The notes under the pieces: model-generated
The model's database searches: none
Told to the model about the DNA's origin: nothing
Seen by the model: the letters and a program-made list of their open reading frames with translations, nothing else
Part shown: positions 52,505 through 61,415 of the stretch, piece by piece
Numbering within the stretch: the stretch's first letter is position 1
How the letters are laid out: each line of letters opens with the position of its first letter
Assembly: GCA_934446355.1 (NCBI GenBank)
Contig: CAKSEC010000004.1
Coordinates: forward strand, 124,001 to 188,000
Direction of reading: 5' to 3'
DNA length: 64,000 bases
From: an uncultured Oscillospiraceae bacterium
GTDB lineage: Bacteria; Bacillota; Clostridia; Oscillospirales; Ruminococcaceae
Translations under genes and position numbers: made by a program

Positions 52505-52533
52505 ATTATAGCATAAAGGAATAGATTTGTCAA
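52505..52533 (-). promoter_or_regulatory. promoter of tRNA-Pro(TGG)
   Basis: TTGACA (52528-52533), TATAAT (52505-52510), spacer 17 bp; the same TTGACAAAT start as at the other tRNA promoters. Confidence 0.9.
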
Positions 52534-52885
52534 GTGCTATTTTACTACCGAGATCGTAAAACAATGCGTTCACTGTCATTTTCACTGTTCTAAATACCAT
52601 ATAAAACAGGCACAAAACAAGTATGAAATAACACTATTTATTCAGTTTATAATTAGCGTGAATTACTACTCTTCCATAATAAAAGTCCATGATTGCAGTG
52701 TTTATCGACAATGGACATTCTTGTTTTTTTTGAGCGATTTTCAAATCGACATTTACAGGAACGCTCTAATATAAATATTTACCCAGCTTCACTGGAATAT
52801 CTTGTATTTCAGCCGTATTTAGGTGTCTGTGATTGAACTATTCAACAATAATAATCCAAAGTAACCGAAATTGACTTGTAAGGGA
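52534..52885. other. intergenic region without recognisable gene
   Basis: About 350 bp, AT-rich, non-coding in all frames as far as I can see, separating the tRNA-Pro(TGG) promoter from the XRE gene promoter. No repeat or strong hairpin noticed. Confidence 0.5.
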
Positions 52886-52914
52886 TTGATTTTTGATATC
52901 TTTTGTAGTATAAT
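52886..52914 (+). promoter_or_regulatory. promoter of the XRE gene
   Basis: TTGATT (52886-52891), TATAAT (52909-52914), spacer 17 bp, 36 bp before the ATG. Confidence 0.82.
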
Positions 52915-52950
52915 GAATGTACCGTAGGAAATGGACAGGAGGATAAAATT

Positions 52951-53199
52951 ATGTTCAAGAACCAGGCAAACGGACGAAAGAACCTCGTAGGCTTAAAGAT
53001 GCAGGAGGTTCGCAAATCCAGAGGTATTTCCCAGCGCCAGGTCGCAGACGACCTCAATGAACTCGGACTTATCATTGATAAGAACGCAGTTCAGCGTATG
53101 GAATCCGGTCAGCGCTTCATCACAGACATTGAGCTTGTAACGATTGCAAAGTACCTCAATATCTCTATGAACGAGCTGATGGCTCCTTTCAGCAAGTAA
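52951..53199 (+). CDS. XRE family helix-turn-helix regulator
   Basis: 82 residues, nearly all one HTH_3/XRE domain: VGLKMQEVRKSRGISQRQVADDLNELGLIIDKNAVQRMESGQRFITDIELVTIAKYLNIS. The recognition helix is around NAVQRMESG. No sensor domain. ATG with AGGAGG about eight bases upstream. Single gene between tRNA genes, with its own promoter and terminator; target unknown. Confidence 0.9.
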   Translation: MFKNQANGRKNLVGLKMQEVRKSRGISQRQVADDLNELGLIIDKNAVQRMESGQRFITDIELVTIAKYLNISMNELMAPFSK

Positions 53200-53211
53200 G
53201 CTGAATAAAGT

Positions 53212-53241
53212 AAATGCCCTGTGCCTTATGCCGGGGCATTT
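53212..53241 (+). terminator. terminator of the XRE gene
   Basis: AAATGCCC (53212-53219) and GGGCATTT (53234-53241), then CACTTTT. Confidence 0.8.
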
Positions 53242-53353
53242 CACTTTTCCCCGCCCTGCCCTGCCGCATACTTCCCGAACTCAAATCTGCGCCCTCGGTA
53301 TTACTCTACCGGTCATCTGTCCATACCGCCCATATGTCCATGATCGCAAAACA

Positions 53354-53393
53354 AATAAAAAAATCCACCACAGTTCATCGCTGCGGTGGATTT
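53354..53393 (-). terminator. terminator of tRNA-Ser(GGA)
   Basis: AAATCCACC (53361-53369) and GGTGGATTT (53385-53393); the minus strand continues with a T-rich TTTTATTTGTTTTG tract. It begins two bases from the tRNA CCA end. Confidence 0.9.
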
Positions 53394-53394
53394 A

Positions 53395-53485
53395 TGGCGG
53401 ACAGGGAGGGATTCGAACCCTCGAACGGGTTTAATCGTTACACGATTTCCAATCGTGCGCCTTAGACCAGCTCAGCCACCTGTCC
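53395..53485 (-). tRNA. tRNA-Ser (anticodon GGA)
   Basis: 91 nt with encoded CCA and a long variable arm (class II). Acceptor GGACAGG/CCTGTCC, discriminator G, anticodon loop TTGGAAA between CGATT-type arms, T loop GGTTCGAATCC. Anticodon GGA reads UCC/UCU serine codons. Confidence 0.95.
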
Positions 53486-53525
53486 ATATCTCTATTATTT
53501 TTTGTCGTTTTCACTCGACTTGTAT

Positions 53526-53554
53526 ATTATATCACACGGTGATTAATTTGTCAA
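53526..53554 (-). promoter_or_regulatory. promoter of tRNA-Ser(GGA)
   Basis: TTGACA (53549-53554), TATAAT (53526-53531), spacer 17 bp. Confidence 0.9.
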
Positions 53555-53608
53555 GCACTTTTCTAAAATTTTTTTCTTTTTTATAGATCAGTTTTTTATT
53601 TCCCGTTA

Positions 53609-53637
53609 TTGACAAAATATAACGAATGTGATATAAT
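53609..53637 (+). promoter_or_regulatory. promoter of the class I methyltransferase gene
   Basis: TTGACA (53609-53614), TATAAT (53632-53637), spacer 17 bp, leaving a leader of about 80 nt. Confidence 0.88.
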
Positions 53638-53723
53638 AAAAATCCATCTTTTTCACGTGATACCAGTTAGATGTCACACGTGCTTCATACTTAGAAAGAA
53701 CAACGGAATGCAGGAGGAAAAAA

Positions 53724-54632
53724 ATGAACGACAGATCGAGTATTACCGCATTGATGTCAGCGTTTGCAAGAGCCTATCACACACGCTGTGAGCAGCGGCC
53801 TATCTTCACGGACGATATAGCTGAAAAGCTGATGACCGCCGAAGAATATCAGCAGATATCACAGTATGTCAGCAGCGGTATCGACTTTTTCGCTCCCGAA
53901 AAGAAAAACGAGATCCACAGCAGGGACGAGATACTTAAATATATCGTCCGCACGCAGCTTGCCCCTACTCCGGCGGCAAGAGCAAGGTTCTGCGAGGATT
54001 CTCTCAAAACAGCTGTAATGACAGGCGTAAAGCAGTATGTCATTCTTGGCGCAGGCTTGGATACTTTCGCATTCAGAGAGCCTGAATATGTTTCCAGATA
54101 CCACGTGTTCGAGGTGGACCACCTCCTCACTCAGTTGGACAAGCGCGAACGTATCGCACGCGCCGGATTATCCGTGCCGGAAAAACTTCATTACGTTCCG
54201 GTCGATTTCTCATGCGACGACCTGAGCAGCAAGCTTCTGGAATCAGGCTTCGACCCAAAGAAAAAGACGTTTTTCTCGTGGCTCGGCGTCAGCTACTACC
54301 TCACGGTGGAACAGATAGCTTCAATGCTGGACAGCCTTGCGGGTATCTCTGCAGAGGGCAGCACTCTGGTTTTCGACTGTGCGGACGAGGGTCTTTTCAC
54401 CTCTGACATAAAACGAGTGCAGAACATGGCTGCCATGGCTGCGGCGGGTGGCGAGCCTATGAGATCGTGTTTCAGCTATCTTCAGCTGGAAAAGCTGATG
54501 GAGGAGCATGGCTTTCTGATTTACGAGTACCTCACGCCGGAGGATATCCAGCGACAGTTCTTTGAGGAGCAGTACGGCAATATGACTGCATTTGAGCATA
54601 TAGACTACGTTACAGCGGTACATAAGATGTAA
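53724..54632 (+). CDS. leucine-carboxymethyltransferase-like SAM methyltransferase
   Basis: 302 residues of the LCM/TIGR00027-type family. SITALMSAFARAYHT opens the family, SAM motif I is YVILGAGLDTFAFRE (GAGLDT is diagnostic), HVFEVDH carries the ribose-binding acid, and FFSWLGVSYYLTVEQIASML the substrate-side block. Bacterial members are linked to O-methylation of polyketide or small-molecule carboxylates, but most have no known substrate. ATG with GGAGG seven bases upstream; monocistronic. Confidence 0.9.
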   Translation: MNDRSSITALMSAFARAYHTRCEQRPIFTDDIAEKLMTAEEYQQISQYVSSGIDFFAPEKKNEIHSRDEILKYIVRTQLAPTPAARARFCEDSLKTAVMTGVKQYVILGAGLDTFAFREPEYVSRYHVFEVDHLLTQLDKRERIARAGLSVPEKLHYVPVDFSCDDLSSKLLESGFDPKKKTFFSWLGVSYYLTVEQIASMLDSLAGISAEGSTLVFDCADEGLFTSDIKRVQNMAAMAAAGGEPMRSCFSYLQLEKLMEEHGFLIYEYLTPEDIQRQFFEEQYGNMTAFEHIDYVTAVHKM

Positions 54633-54636
54633 GCAT

Positions 54637-54660
54637 ATGGGAGGGCATCGACCCTCCCAT
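54637..54660 (+). terminator. terminator after the methyltransferase gene
   Basis: ATGGGAGGG (54637-54645) and CCCTCCCAT (54652-54660), 9-bp stem, 6-base loop, followed by TGCTTTTATTT. Four bases after the stop codon. Confidence 0.88.
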
Positions 54661-54669
54661 TGCTTTTAT

Positions 54670-56538
54670 TTACGCCGCACTTCCCTGCGTGAACATACTT
54701 CTTGCATTAGGGAAGCCGCCATGATCGCCGCCCCACGGTCTGCCGCCGTTCTGGCTCCATGCTCCGAAGCCGCTGCCGGTCGCGCCGTTGCCGCTTACTC
54801 CGTCAGTGGCTGTGACAGTGGAAAGCAGTTCATCGCCGCAATATATCGAGTAATCCTGCCCGCTTACAAAGTCGGGCGTTGAGAAGATAAGCGATTCGCA
54901 CATCTTAGGCGTCGTTATGCTTATTATGACGTCGCCGTCCCCGCTGCGTACCTCAAGTGTGCTGTCCGCTTCAACATTGCCGTAGATCGACAGGCAGGGC
55001 TGTGATAACGTGCTGGGCGCCTGAGCCATTCCACGCGAGCCAAGTGCGATAAGAGTACCGCCGCTCAGCGCAAACGACTGGTCGTAATCCAGTGCGCCGT
55101 TTCCGCCGTCTGTAGGTCCGAATACCACCAGTGTACCGCCGCTCATGGATATAGTACCGTTCGAGTCTATTCCGTCGCCGTCTGCGTTAGATGTCAGACT
55201 TCCTCCGGAAATTGCGATATAGGGCGTAAATCCGTCCTCTGCTGCGCTTCCGCAGGCATTCACGCCGTCGTCTGCCGCCCTGACGCTGATCGTGCCGCCG
55301 CTTATAGTTATTCCCACTGCTTCAAGCCCCTCGTAGGACTGCGTAATAAATATCTCGCCGTCTGTTATGGTCAAAAGCACGTCTGAATGTATTCCATCGT
55401 CGCCGGAAGCCAGCGTAAATATGCCCCCGTCTATCGTGATACTGCCGTTGGAATGCACTGCGTCGTCTGCGCAGTCTGCAGTGATAGTACCGCCGGATAT
55501 AGTTATATCGCCGCCTGCCTTTAAGCCTTTCATGCTCTCGGCAGATGTGCCGTCCTCTGCTTTAAGTTCGCTGAAATCAAAGCCGTCTGAGCCATCGGCG
55601 AAGAATCTGTCCATTCTGCCGCCGTTATCCGTTGTATATTCCACCGTGGAGCTGCCGCCGCCTGTCACGATATCAACAGCGCCGTCCGTCATGCAGAGCA
55701 CAGTTTCAGCCTGAAAACCGTTGTTGCCGCATACCAAATGATATTCGCCGCCGGTTATGCTGATGTAGCCCTTTTCAGCATTGTCCGTGCAGGTAGATTT
55801 TATGCCGTCGCAGCCGCTGTTCAAGGTAACGCTGCCCGCTGCCGCAAGCACGTAATCCTTTCCGATAATGCCGTCCTCCGCCGCTGTGACGCTGATAGTA
55901 CCGCCGCACAGCTTCAAGCCGTCCTTGCTCTTTATGCCGTCTTTATACACACCGTTCACGAACAGCGAACCGCCGCCGTTTATCACCAGAGTGTCCTCAG
56001 AGAATATCGCCGCACCGGTGTCGTCAGAATTGCCCGTGCCGTCGGACAGCGTGCTGCTTGTTCCGTCCGCAAGCGTTATCGTCAGCTTATCTGCGCTCTT
56101 GCAGTATATTGCGGGACCGTCCTCGCAGGAAAGATCCAGCCCGTCAAGCACCAGATATACCTTATCATCGCTGCTGCAGTCGATAACTAACTGTCCGATC
56201 CCGCTGCCGGATATCGCATATGTTCCGGCTTTCGTGATGGTGGCGGTATTCCCTGCCGCGGAAACACCCGAACCATTGCAGACAATACCTGAATCAGAAA
56301 AAATCACCTTGCTGCTGCAGACTTCCTGCGGCGTCATGTCCTTTTCGGTGGCAGTCTTTACTGTAAACTGCACCTTTTCTTCCTCCGCCTGAGAAATCTC
56401 AACCGGCGCTGCGGAAGCGTCCCCTGATTCCGCAGTTATCTCCCCCGATGAAACCGGAGTGCCGCTGCAGCCGGTGCTTGTGTTTACTGACAGTGCTATC
56501 GAGCAAAGTGCAGCAATAGTTCTTAGTGGTGATCTCAT
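54670..56538 (-). CDS. DUF4353 carbohydrate-binding beta-helix lipoprotein
   Basis: 622 residues. Signal peptide ending in the lipobox STGC at about residue 24, then a spacer, then many short repeats of the form ISGGTIxVxAxDDGIxxxG and ITDGEIFI (about 150-520), which build a right-handed parallel beta-helix. This is the DUF4353 family; its clostridial member Cthe_2159 binds cellulose and polygalacturonate with calcium. The asparagine/aspartate-rich turns (DDGVNAC, DGDGIDSNG) would suit calcium binding. Glycine-rich C-terminus. Last gene of the VTC/DUF4956 trio. Confidence 0.87.
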   Translation of the reverse strand: MRSPLRTIAALCSIALSVNTSTGCSGTPVSSGEITAESGDASAAPVEISQAEEEKVQFTVKTATEKDMTPQEVCSSKVIFSDSGIVCNGSGVSAAGNTATITKAGTYAISGSGIGQLVIDCSSDDKVYLVLDGLDLSCEDGPAIYCKSADKLTITLADGTSSTLSDGTGNSDDTGAAIFSEDTLVINGGGSLFVNGVYKDGIKSKDGLKLCGGTISVTAAEDGIIGKDYVLAAAGSVTLNSGCDGIKSTCTDNAEKGYISITGGEYHLVCGNNGFQAETVLCMTDGAVDIVTGGGSSTVEYTTDNGGRMDRFFADGSDGFDFSELKAEDGTSAESMKGLKAGGDITISGGTITADCADDAVHSNGSITIDGGIFTLASGDDGIHSDVLLTITDGEIFITQSYEGLEAVGITISGGTISVRAADDGVNACGSAAEDGFTPYIAISGGSLTSNADGDGIDSNGTISMSGGTLVVFGPTDGGNGALDYDQSFALSGGTLIALGSRGMAQAPSTLSQPCLSIYGNVEADSTLEVRSGDGDVIISITTPKMCESLIFSTPDFVSGQDYSIYCGDELLSTVTATDGVSGNGATGSGFGAWSQNGGRPWGGDHGGFPNARSMFTQGSAA

Positions 56539-56596
56539 TTGTAACGCTCCCTTGAAATGCCATGGACCTAATATATCATGGTTTGAACCATCGGTT

Positions 56597-57268
56597 TTAT
56601 AGTGCGCCCTCGTTTTCCGGCATAAGCCCGATGGATATCATCAGATTGCCGTTGCGTGTGCGGAGTTTGTCTATCATTTCTTTCTGGCGTGACGGGTCTT
56701 TTTCGAGTACCTCATAGCGCAGGTCGAACAGCGTACCCATTGCGGTAGTCTTGACCTGAATAAGTTCGCAATGGCTGAGGTATTCTGCGAATATATCGTC
56801 GAACGCCCCGCTGTAGTCGAGATTTTCAGGTATCGAGATACGCAGCAGCTTCTTTCTGCGGTCTGTCCTGAGTGCGGGAATGAACCCGGTCACTGCCAGA
56901 ACAATGCCAGCAGCCACCGCAAGAAGCGCAGCAAACCCGATGTAGCCCATGCCTGTTGCAAGACCTATGCTCATCGCATAGAAGATATAGCATATATCTC
57001 GTGCGCTGCCCGGCGCAGAACGGAATCTCACAAGATTGAATGCGCCCATGACCGCAATTCCTGCGCCGACCGAGCCATTCACCAGCATTATTACCGCCTG
57101 AACGAGCACCGGCATCACGATAAGCGTGATAAGCAGGCTCTGCGACGAGCGTTTTGACGTCAGCCGGTAGATCACCGCCGCAAGTATGCCAAAGGCTATT
57201 GACGAGCCGGTGCATATCAGCGCAGACGCCGCCGAAAGTCCCTCGGCAGGAATTATAGAATCAAACAT
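56597..57268 (-). CDS. DUF4956 family membrane protein
   Basis: 223 residues with four hydrophobic helices in the first 130 residues and a soluble C-terminus. VIMLVNGSVGAGIAVMGAFNLVRFRSAPGSARDICYIFYAMSIGLATGMGYIGFA is the conserved DUF4956 core with the invariant-looking FNLVRFRS. Function unknown; it almost always pairs with a VTC-domain protein. The ATG at 57268 overlaps the VTC stop by eight bases. Confidence 0.9.
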   Translation of the reverse strand: MFDSIIPAEGLSAASALICTGSSIAFGILAAVIYRLTSKRSSQSLLITLIVMPVLVQAVIMLVNGSVGAGIAVMGAFNLVRFRSAPGSARDICYIFYAMSIGLATGMGYIGFAALLAVAAGIVLAVTGFIPALRTDRRKKLLRISIPENLDYSGAFDDIFAEYLSHCELIQVKTTAMGTLFDLRYEVLEKDPSRQKEMIDKLRTRNGNLMISIGLMPENEGAL

Positions 57269-58001
57269 TAAATTCACTCCGTATGTCGTTAATTGAACCG
57301 GCTTCACCGGCGATTTTCTCCTTGTACACTGAGCCGTATTTTGAAAAAGAACCGGGGGTCAATTCAAGGTCGGCAAGTATGTCGGCAAGCCACAGCGGGA
57401 CGGCTGCGGCGGATTTTATCTCCATCACGCAGTCGGGCTGTGCTTTCAGCAGCTTTCCTGCAGTACCGAAGCGCAGGTCGGTCTGATCGAGCCGATATCT
57501 GACATTATTGTCGAGCGTCAGCCGAAGTTCGCCGTCGTCGTTTCCATGGAATGCCCGCCGGTCGTAGAATATCGCAGCGGCGGGTCTGAGCGACAGCCGC
57601 TTTGTTGTGTAGTCTATCTCGGACATCACCTGTCTGCCGTTGTAATCCGGCATTTCCGGCGCTTCCCCGCCGCATATATAGTTATACGCCTGAAGATAAG
57701 TCATAGCCGCACGGCGTTTATAGACCGTCCCACGAAACTTTTTCTTTATCTCTAGGAACACCGTGCTGTCGTCCTCAGGCACGCCGTATGCCCTGAGCCT
57801 GAGTTTCTCACGGTATATAGGCTTGCTGAGCGACGTTCTTATCAGGATATCGCTGTTGTCGCAATAAATCGAACTGATAGTCTGGCGGGAATACGCGTCC
57901 TCGGTCATCATGCCTGAGATACGCTCCAAAATCGACTGCTTTTGCCGTTCAGTCAGCAGGTACTTTATTTCATGCCGCATGAATGTATTCGCATATGCCA
58001 C
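57261..58001 (-). CDS. VTC-domain (polyphosphate polymerase-like) protein
   Basis: 246 residues related to the catalytic tunnel domain of yeast VTC4. Basic tunnel residues are visible: MRHEIKYLLTERQK, ISSIYCDNSD, YREKLRLRAYG, VFLEIKKKFRGTVYKRR and the acidic closing motif CVMEIKSAAAVPLWL. In bacteria this group acts with DUF4956 and surface proteins of the CotH/DUF4353 type; polyphosphate synthesis is not demonstrated here. Starts with GTG at 58001 or ATG at 57980. Confidence 0.9.
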   Translation of the reverse strand: MAYANTFMRHEIKYLLTERQKQSILERISGMMTEDAYSRQTISSIYCDNSDILIRTSLSKPIYREKLRLRAYGVPEDDSTVFLEIKKKFRGTVYKRRAAMTYLQAYNYICGGEAPEMPDYNGRQVMSEIDYTTKRLSLRPAAAIFYDRRAFHGNDDGELRLTLDNNVRYRLDQTDLRFGTAGKLLKAQPDCVMEIKSAAAVPLWLADILADLELTPGSFSKYGSVYKEKIAGEAGSINDIRSEFNV

Positions 58002-58200
58002 CGTATCACCGCCTTACCCTATCGCCGCCTTACTGGTATAAATTATAACTCATATATGTGACAATTTTATGATAAACGTAAAAGTTTTTTCCCGCCAAAG
58101 AAAAAAACTAAATCACAAAATTGTGCAAATTGCCGGAAATCAAAGCAGGCTCCACATCACGCACCGGCTTTTGTCAGTACGTTTTGTGAAGCCGCTTCGT

Positions 58201-60768
58201 TTATATCGACTCATTATTGCCTGCGGGGTCTGTCGTTCTCCCGAAAATGCGCATTTTGCCGCCGCTTACGCTGTACATCAGCCCCGTGTAGCCCCCACTG
58301 TCGGACTGCTGAGCAAATACCGGAGCATTACCCGCCGCCAGCGAAAGATAATCCGTGAAAGCCAATCCAAGCCAAGCCGCATATATTGCGGACAGCGTGA
58401 GCACGACAGCGAACACCGCTCTTTTCAGCCTCGGCATTGCCGGAGTACCGCCCGACCACCTGCCCAGAAGCTTTCTGAGCACTGCCGAAAGTCCCATCAG
58501 CACTCCCGCCGCAGCAGGTATCATTACCGCCATGCACAGCCATTCCTGCCATGAAAGCTGCACCATATAGAACAGGTCGCTCAATACCCATGAAGCAAGG
58601 CAGAACGCCGCAGGCAGCACGATAAGCATACCTATATGCCATTTTCTGAATGGTCTGCATACACCGTACAGCACGGAATAGCACACAGCTGCCGTGTAAT
58701 ATACAGCCATCACCGAAAGCCGTTCGTGCGGGATAGCGAAAATATTCTGCAGTATCAGCAGCGCAGATATTCCAAGCACGACCGCCAGACCGCCCGGCAG
58801 AGCCTTTTTCAGCACGTTCGTTATGAAGCTGCCCTTTACAAGGCTGTGATTAGGTTCAAGTGCCAGCAGGAACGACGGCGCACCGATAAACAATGCGCTG
58901 ACCAGCGTCAGCTGTATCGGCTGGAACGGATAGGCAGCCGGAACGAACAGGAACAATATCGCAAGCAGGAACGAGAATATAGTCTTGACAAGAAACAGCG
59001 CCGCAGAACGCTGAATATTGTTGATACACCGCCTGCCCTCTTCAACGGCGAGCGGCATTGACGAGAAGTCCGAATCGAGCAGCACAAGCTGTGATACGCA
59101 CCGGGCGGCGTCGCTTCCCGACTGCATAGCGACCGAGCAGTCCGCCTCCCTGAGCGCAAGGACATCGTTCACGCCGTCGCCGGTCATTGCGACCTTGTGA
59201 CCCGCCGCTCTCAGCGCACGGACTAGTTCAAGCTTTCTCTGCGGGGTCACTCTGCCAAATACTGTGACCGATTCAGCTGCGCCGGAAAGCTCCTCGTCTG
59301 AAAGCAAGGAAGCGTCGACGAAGTTTTCAGCACCGGGAAGCCCCGCCTTTGCAGCTACGTTGGATACCGTCACAGGGTCGTCGCCGGAAATCACCTTCAG
59401 CGTCACGCCCTGCTCCCTGAAATAGGCGAGCGTGGACGGCGCACTTTCACGTATCTCGTCAGAAAGCACGACCAGTGCCTTAGGTTCAAGACCTGCGGGC
59501 AGAGCCTTGTCCGGCAGGCTTTCACCGCTCTGTGCGAGAAGCAGCACACGCTGTCCCTTTTCGGAATACTCAGAGCATATCCCGCTGAGTTTAGCGTATT
59601 CCTCAGGCGGCAGCACAAAGCTGGGTGCGCCCAGAACAAGCGTGCCGAAGCCGTCTATCTGTGCGCCGCTCCATTTTCTTGCCGAGGAAAAAGGCTCGGT
59701 GCGCACGCATTTTACGTCCGGCTTCTGCGGGAACGCTTTTGATATCGCAGCCATCGTCTGGTTTTCCTCGCCCATGGCTGCGGCTAGTGCGGAAAGTGCG
59801 CTTTCGGCATTGAATGCGCTGTCCAGACGGCGGACTTCGCTCAGCTTCATGCTTCCGGTGGTTATAGTGCCGGTCTTGTCCAAACACAGGACATCGACAC
59901 GTGCAAGGCTCTCCACGCAGTAGAGGTCCTGACAGAGCGTCTGCTTCCTGCCCAGTCTTATCGAACTTACCGCCAGTGCGATACTTGTCAGGAGCACAAG
60001 TCCCTCAGGTATCATGCCTATTACTGCGGCGGTGGTGCTCGTTACGCTGTATCTGATATCCTGACCGGCTACAAACAGCGCCTTTGTGAACAGCACCAGA
60101 GCAAACGGCAGGATACACAGCGATATCGTGGATATTATCTTGTTTATGGCATTCATCATCTCGGAATGCCGCTTTTTCTGCTTCTTTGCGCCGCTTGCTA
60201 TTTTGTTTGCGCAGGCGTCCGCGCCAACTGCGGTGACCTCTGCCCTGCCCTTTCCCGTAACCACGAAGCTGCCTGAATACAGAGTATCGCCGGGGTGCTT
60301 CGTGACTGTATCGCTTTCGCCGGTCAGCAGGCTTTCGTCTGCGTCAAGTTCACCCTCTGCAAGAATGCCGTCCGCACATAGCTGACGTCCCGCAGAAAGC
60401 AGCATGATGTCCCCCGGAACGATATCCGCCACCGGAACGACCCTTTCCCCGCCGTCACGCAGCAGGTGCGCCTTAGGCGCGGATATCAGCGAAAGGCGGT
60501 CTATCGTGCGCTTTGAGCGTATCTCCTGCACTATGCCGATGGCGATGTTGCAGAATATCACTCCCATGAACATCATGTTGCGGTAGGCACCCACAAGTGC
60601 GACGCACACCGCAAGTATCACGTTTATAAGGTTGAACAGAGTGAATATATTATCGGCGAATATCCTGCCGACGCTCTTGGTTTTCACCGAAAAGCTGCCG
60701 TTTGATTCGCCCCGGCGTATCTTTTCGTCCGCCTCAGCCTGAGTGAGACCCTTATTTATGTCAGTCAT
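58201..60768 (-). CDS. P-type cation ATPase, CtpE-like
   Basis: 855 residues. TGES loop at 149-152, membrane motif MIPEGLVLLTS (254-257 PEGL), phosphorylation site Asp297 in LDKTGTITTG, nucleotide domain, hinge MTGDGVNDVLALREADCSVAM, and about ten helices. PEGL with no heavy-metal domain and no CPx motif fits the CtpE-like group, proposed to move calcium. N-terminal residues are the short cation-ATPase-N type (GLTQAEADEKIRRG). ATG at 60768 with AGAGG nine bases upstream. It is 20 bp behind thiN. Confidence 0.9.
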   Translation of the reverse strand: MTDINKGLTQAEADEKIRRGESNGSFSVKTKSVGRIFADNIFTLFNLINVILAVCVALVGAYRNMMFMGVIFCNIAIGIVQEIRSKRTIDRLSLISAPKAHLLRDGGERVVPVADIVPGDIMLLSAGRQLCADGILAEGELDADESLLTGESDTVTKHPGDTLYSGSFVVTGKGRAEVTAVGADACANKIASGAKKQKKRHSEMMNAINKIISTISLCILPFALVLFTKALFVAGQDIRYSVTSTTAAVIGMIPEGLVLLTSIALAVSSIRLGRKQTLCQDLYCVESLARVDVLCLDKTGTITTGSMKLSEVRRLDSAFNAESALSALAAAMGEENQTMAAISKAFPQKPDVKCVRTEPFSSARKWSGAQIDGFGTLVLGAPSFVLPPEEYAKLSGICSEYSEKGQRVLLLAQSGESLPDKALPAGLEPKALVVLSDEIRESAPSTLAYFREQGVTLKVISGDDPVTVSNVAAKAGLPGAENFVDASLLSDEELSGAAESVTVFGRVTPQRKLELVRALRAAGHKVAMTGDGVNDVLALREADCSVAMQSGSDAARCVSQLVLLDSDFSSMPLAVEEGRRCINNIQRSAALFLVKTIFSFLLAILFLFVPAAYPFQPIQLTLVSALFIGAPSFLLALEPNHSLVKGSFITNVLKKALPGGLAVVLGISALLILQNIFAIPHERLSVMAVYYTAAVCYSVLYGVCRPFRKWHIGMLIVLPAAFCLASWVLSDLFYMVQLSWQEWLCMAVMIPAAAGVLMGLSAVLRKLLGRWSGGTPAMPRLKRAVFAVVLTLSAIYAAWLGLAFTDYLSLAAGNAPVFAQQSDSGGYTGLMYSVSGGKMRIFGRTTDPAGNNESI

Positions 60769-60788
60769 GACGGTCACCTCTCATTTTA

Positions 60789-61412
60789 TCAGCCCTGACC
60801 GATATTCTCTCTTTGCTCGATTATCAGCGCAGTACCGCCGTGCACGATTATCCTGCCCTCGTCGTCGCTGACTTCGTTGCTGACGCCGAGCGGGTAGGCG
60901 TTGTCAAGGCGATATCTCACCAAGCCGTATTTCATTCCATATTCGCTCACGGTGCAGGTCTCGCCATAAGCGAAAACCGACACGTACCCCTTGAATTTAG
61001 GTATAACTACATCGCATTCACGTGCAATACGGATACGGGTACTTTCGCTGATGATGATACCCCTGACGCCCTTGCGGCGCAGAAATTCAAGCGTCTGTAT
61101 ATTCGCTATCGTATGATCTACCCTGCCGCCAAGCGCACAGTAGAGCCTTATTTCATCGCAGCCGTTGGCTATTGCGGTTTTGCACGCAAGAATCGTGTCC
61201 GTGTCGTCCTTTTCGGCGGGCGTGCGTATCACCTTTACTCCGGCAGGCAACTCGCTTTTCACGCTGTCAAGGTCGCCCACAACTATATCGGGCGTTATCC
61301 CCGCAGCAATTGCGTGGTCAAGTCCATGGTCGGCGCATACTATCAGCCCCTCAGGCTTTTCAGGAATAACGCACTCCGGCGAACCGCATATTATCGAACA
61401 AATTCCAGCCAT
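60789..61412 (-). CDS. thiN: thiamine diphosphokinase
   Basis: 207 residues. CADHGLDHAIAAGITPDIVVGDLDSV is the substrate-binding GD-D-S motif; EKDDTDTILACKTAI and YCALGGRVDHTIANIQTLEFL complete the active site; the C-terminal beta-sandwich ends with SDDEGRIIVHGGTALI. Converts thiamine to thiamine diphosphate, the cofactor of Dxs. Next to rsgA, the conserved order in Bacillota. Confidence 0.94.
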   Translation of the reverse strand: MAGICSIICGSPECVIPEKPEGLIVCADHGLDHAIAAGITPDIVVGDLDSVKSELPAGVKVIRTPAEKDDTDTILACKTAIANGCDEIRLYCALGGRVDHTIANIQTLEFLRRKGVRGIIISESTRIRIARECDVVIPKFKGYVSVFAYGETCTVSEYGMKYGLVRYRLDNAYPLGVSNEVSDDEGRIIVHGGTALIIEQRENIGQG

Positions 61413-61415
61413 AAT

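Noticed and set aside
52144..53485. tRNA genes as attachment sites of an integrated element
   Set aside because: No integrase lies beside them and no repeat of a tRNA 3' end was seen nearby.
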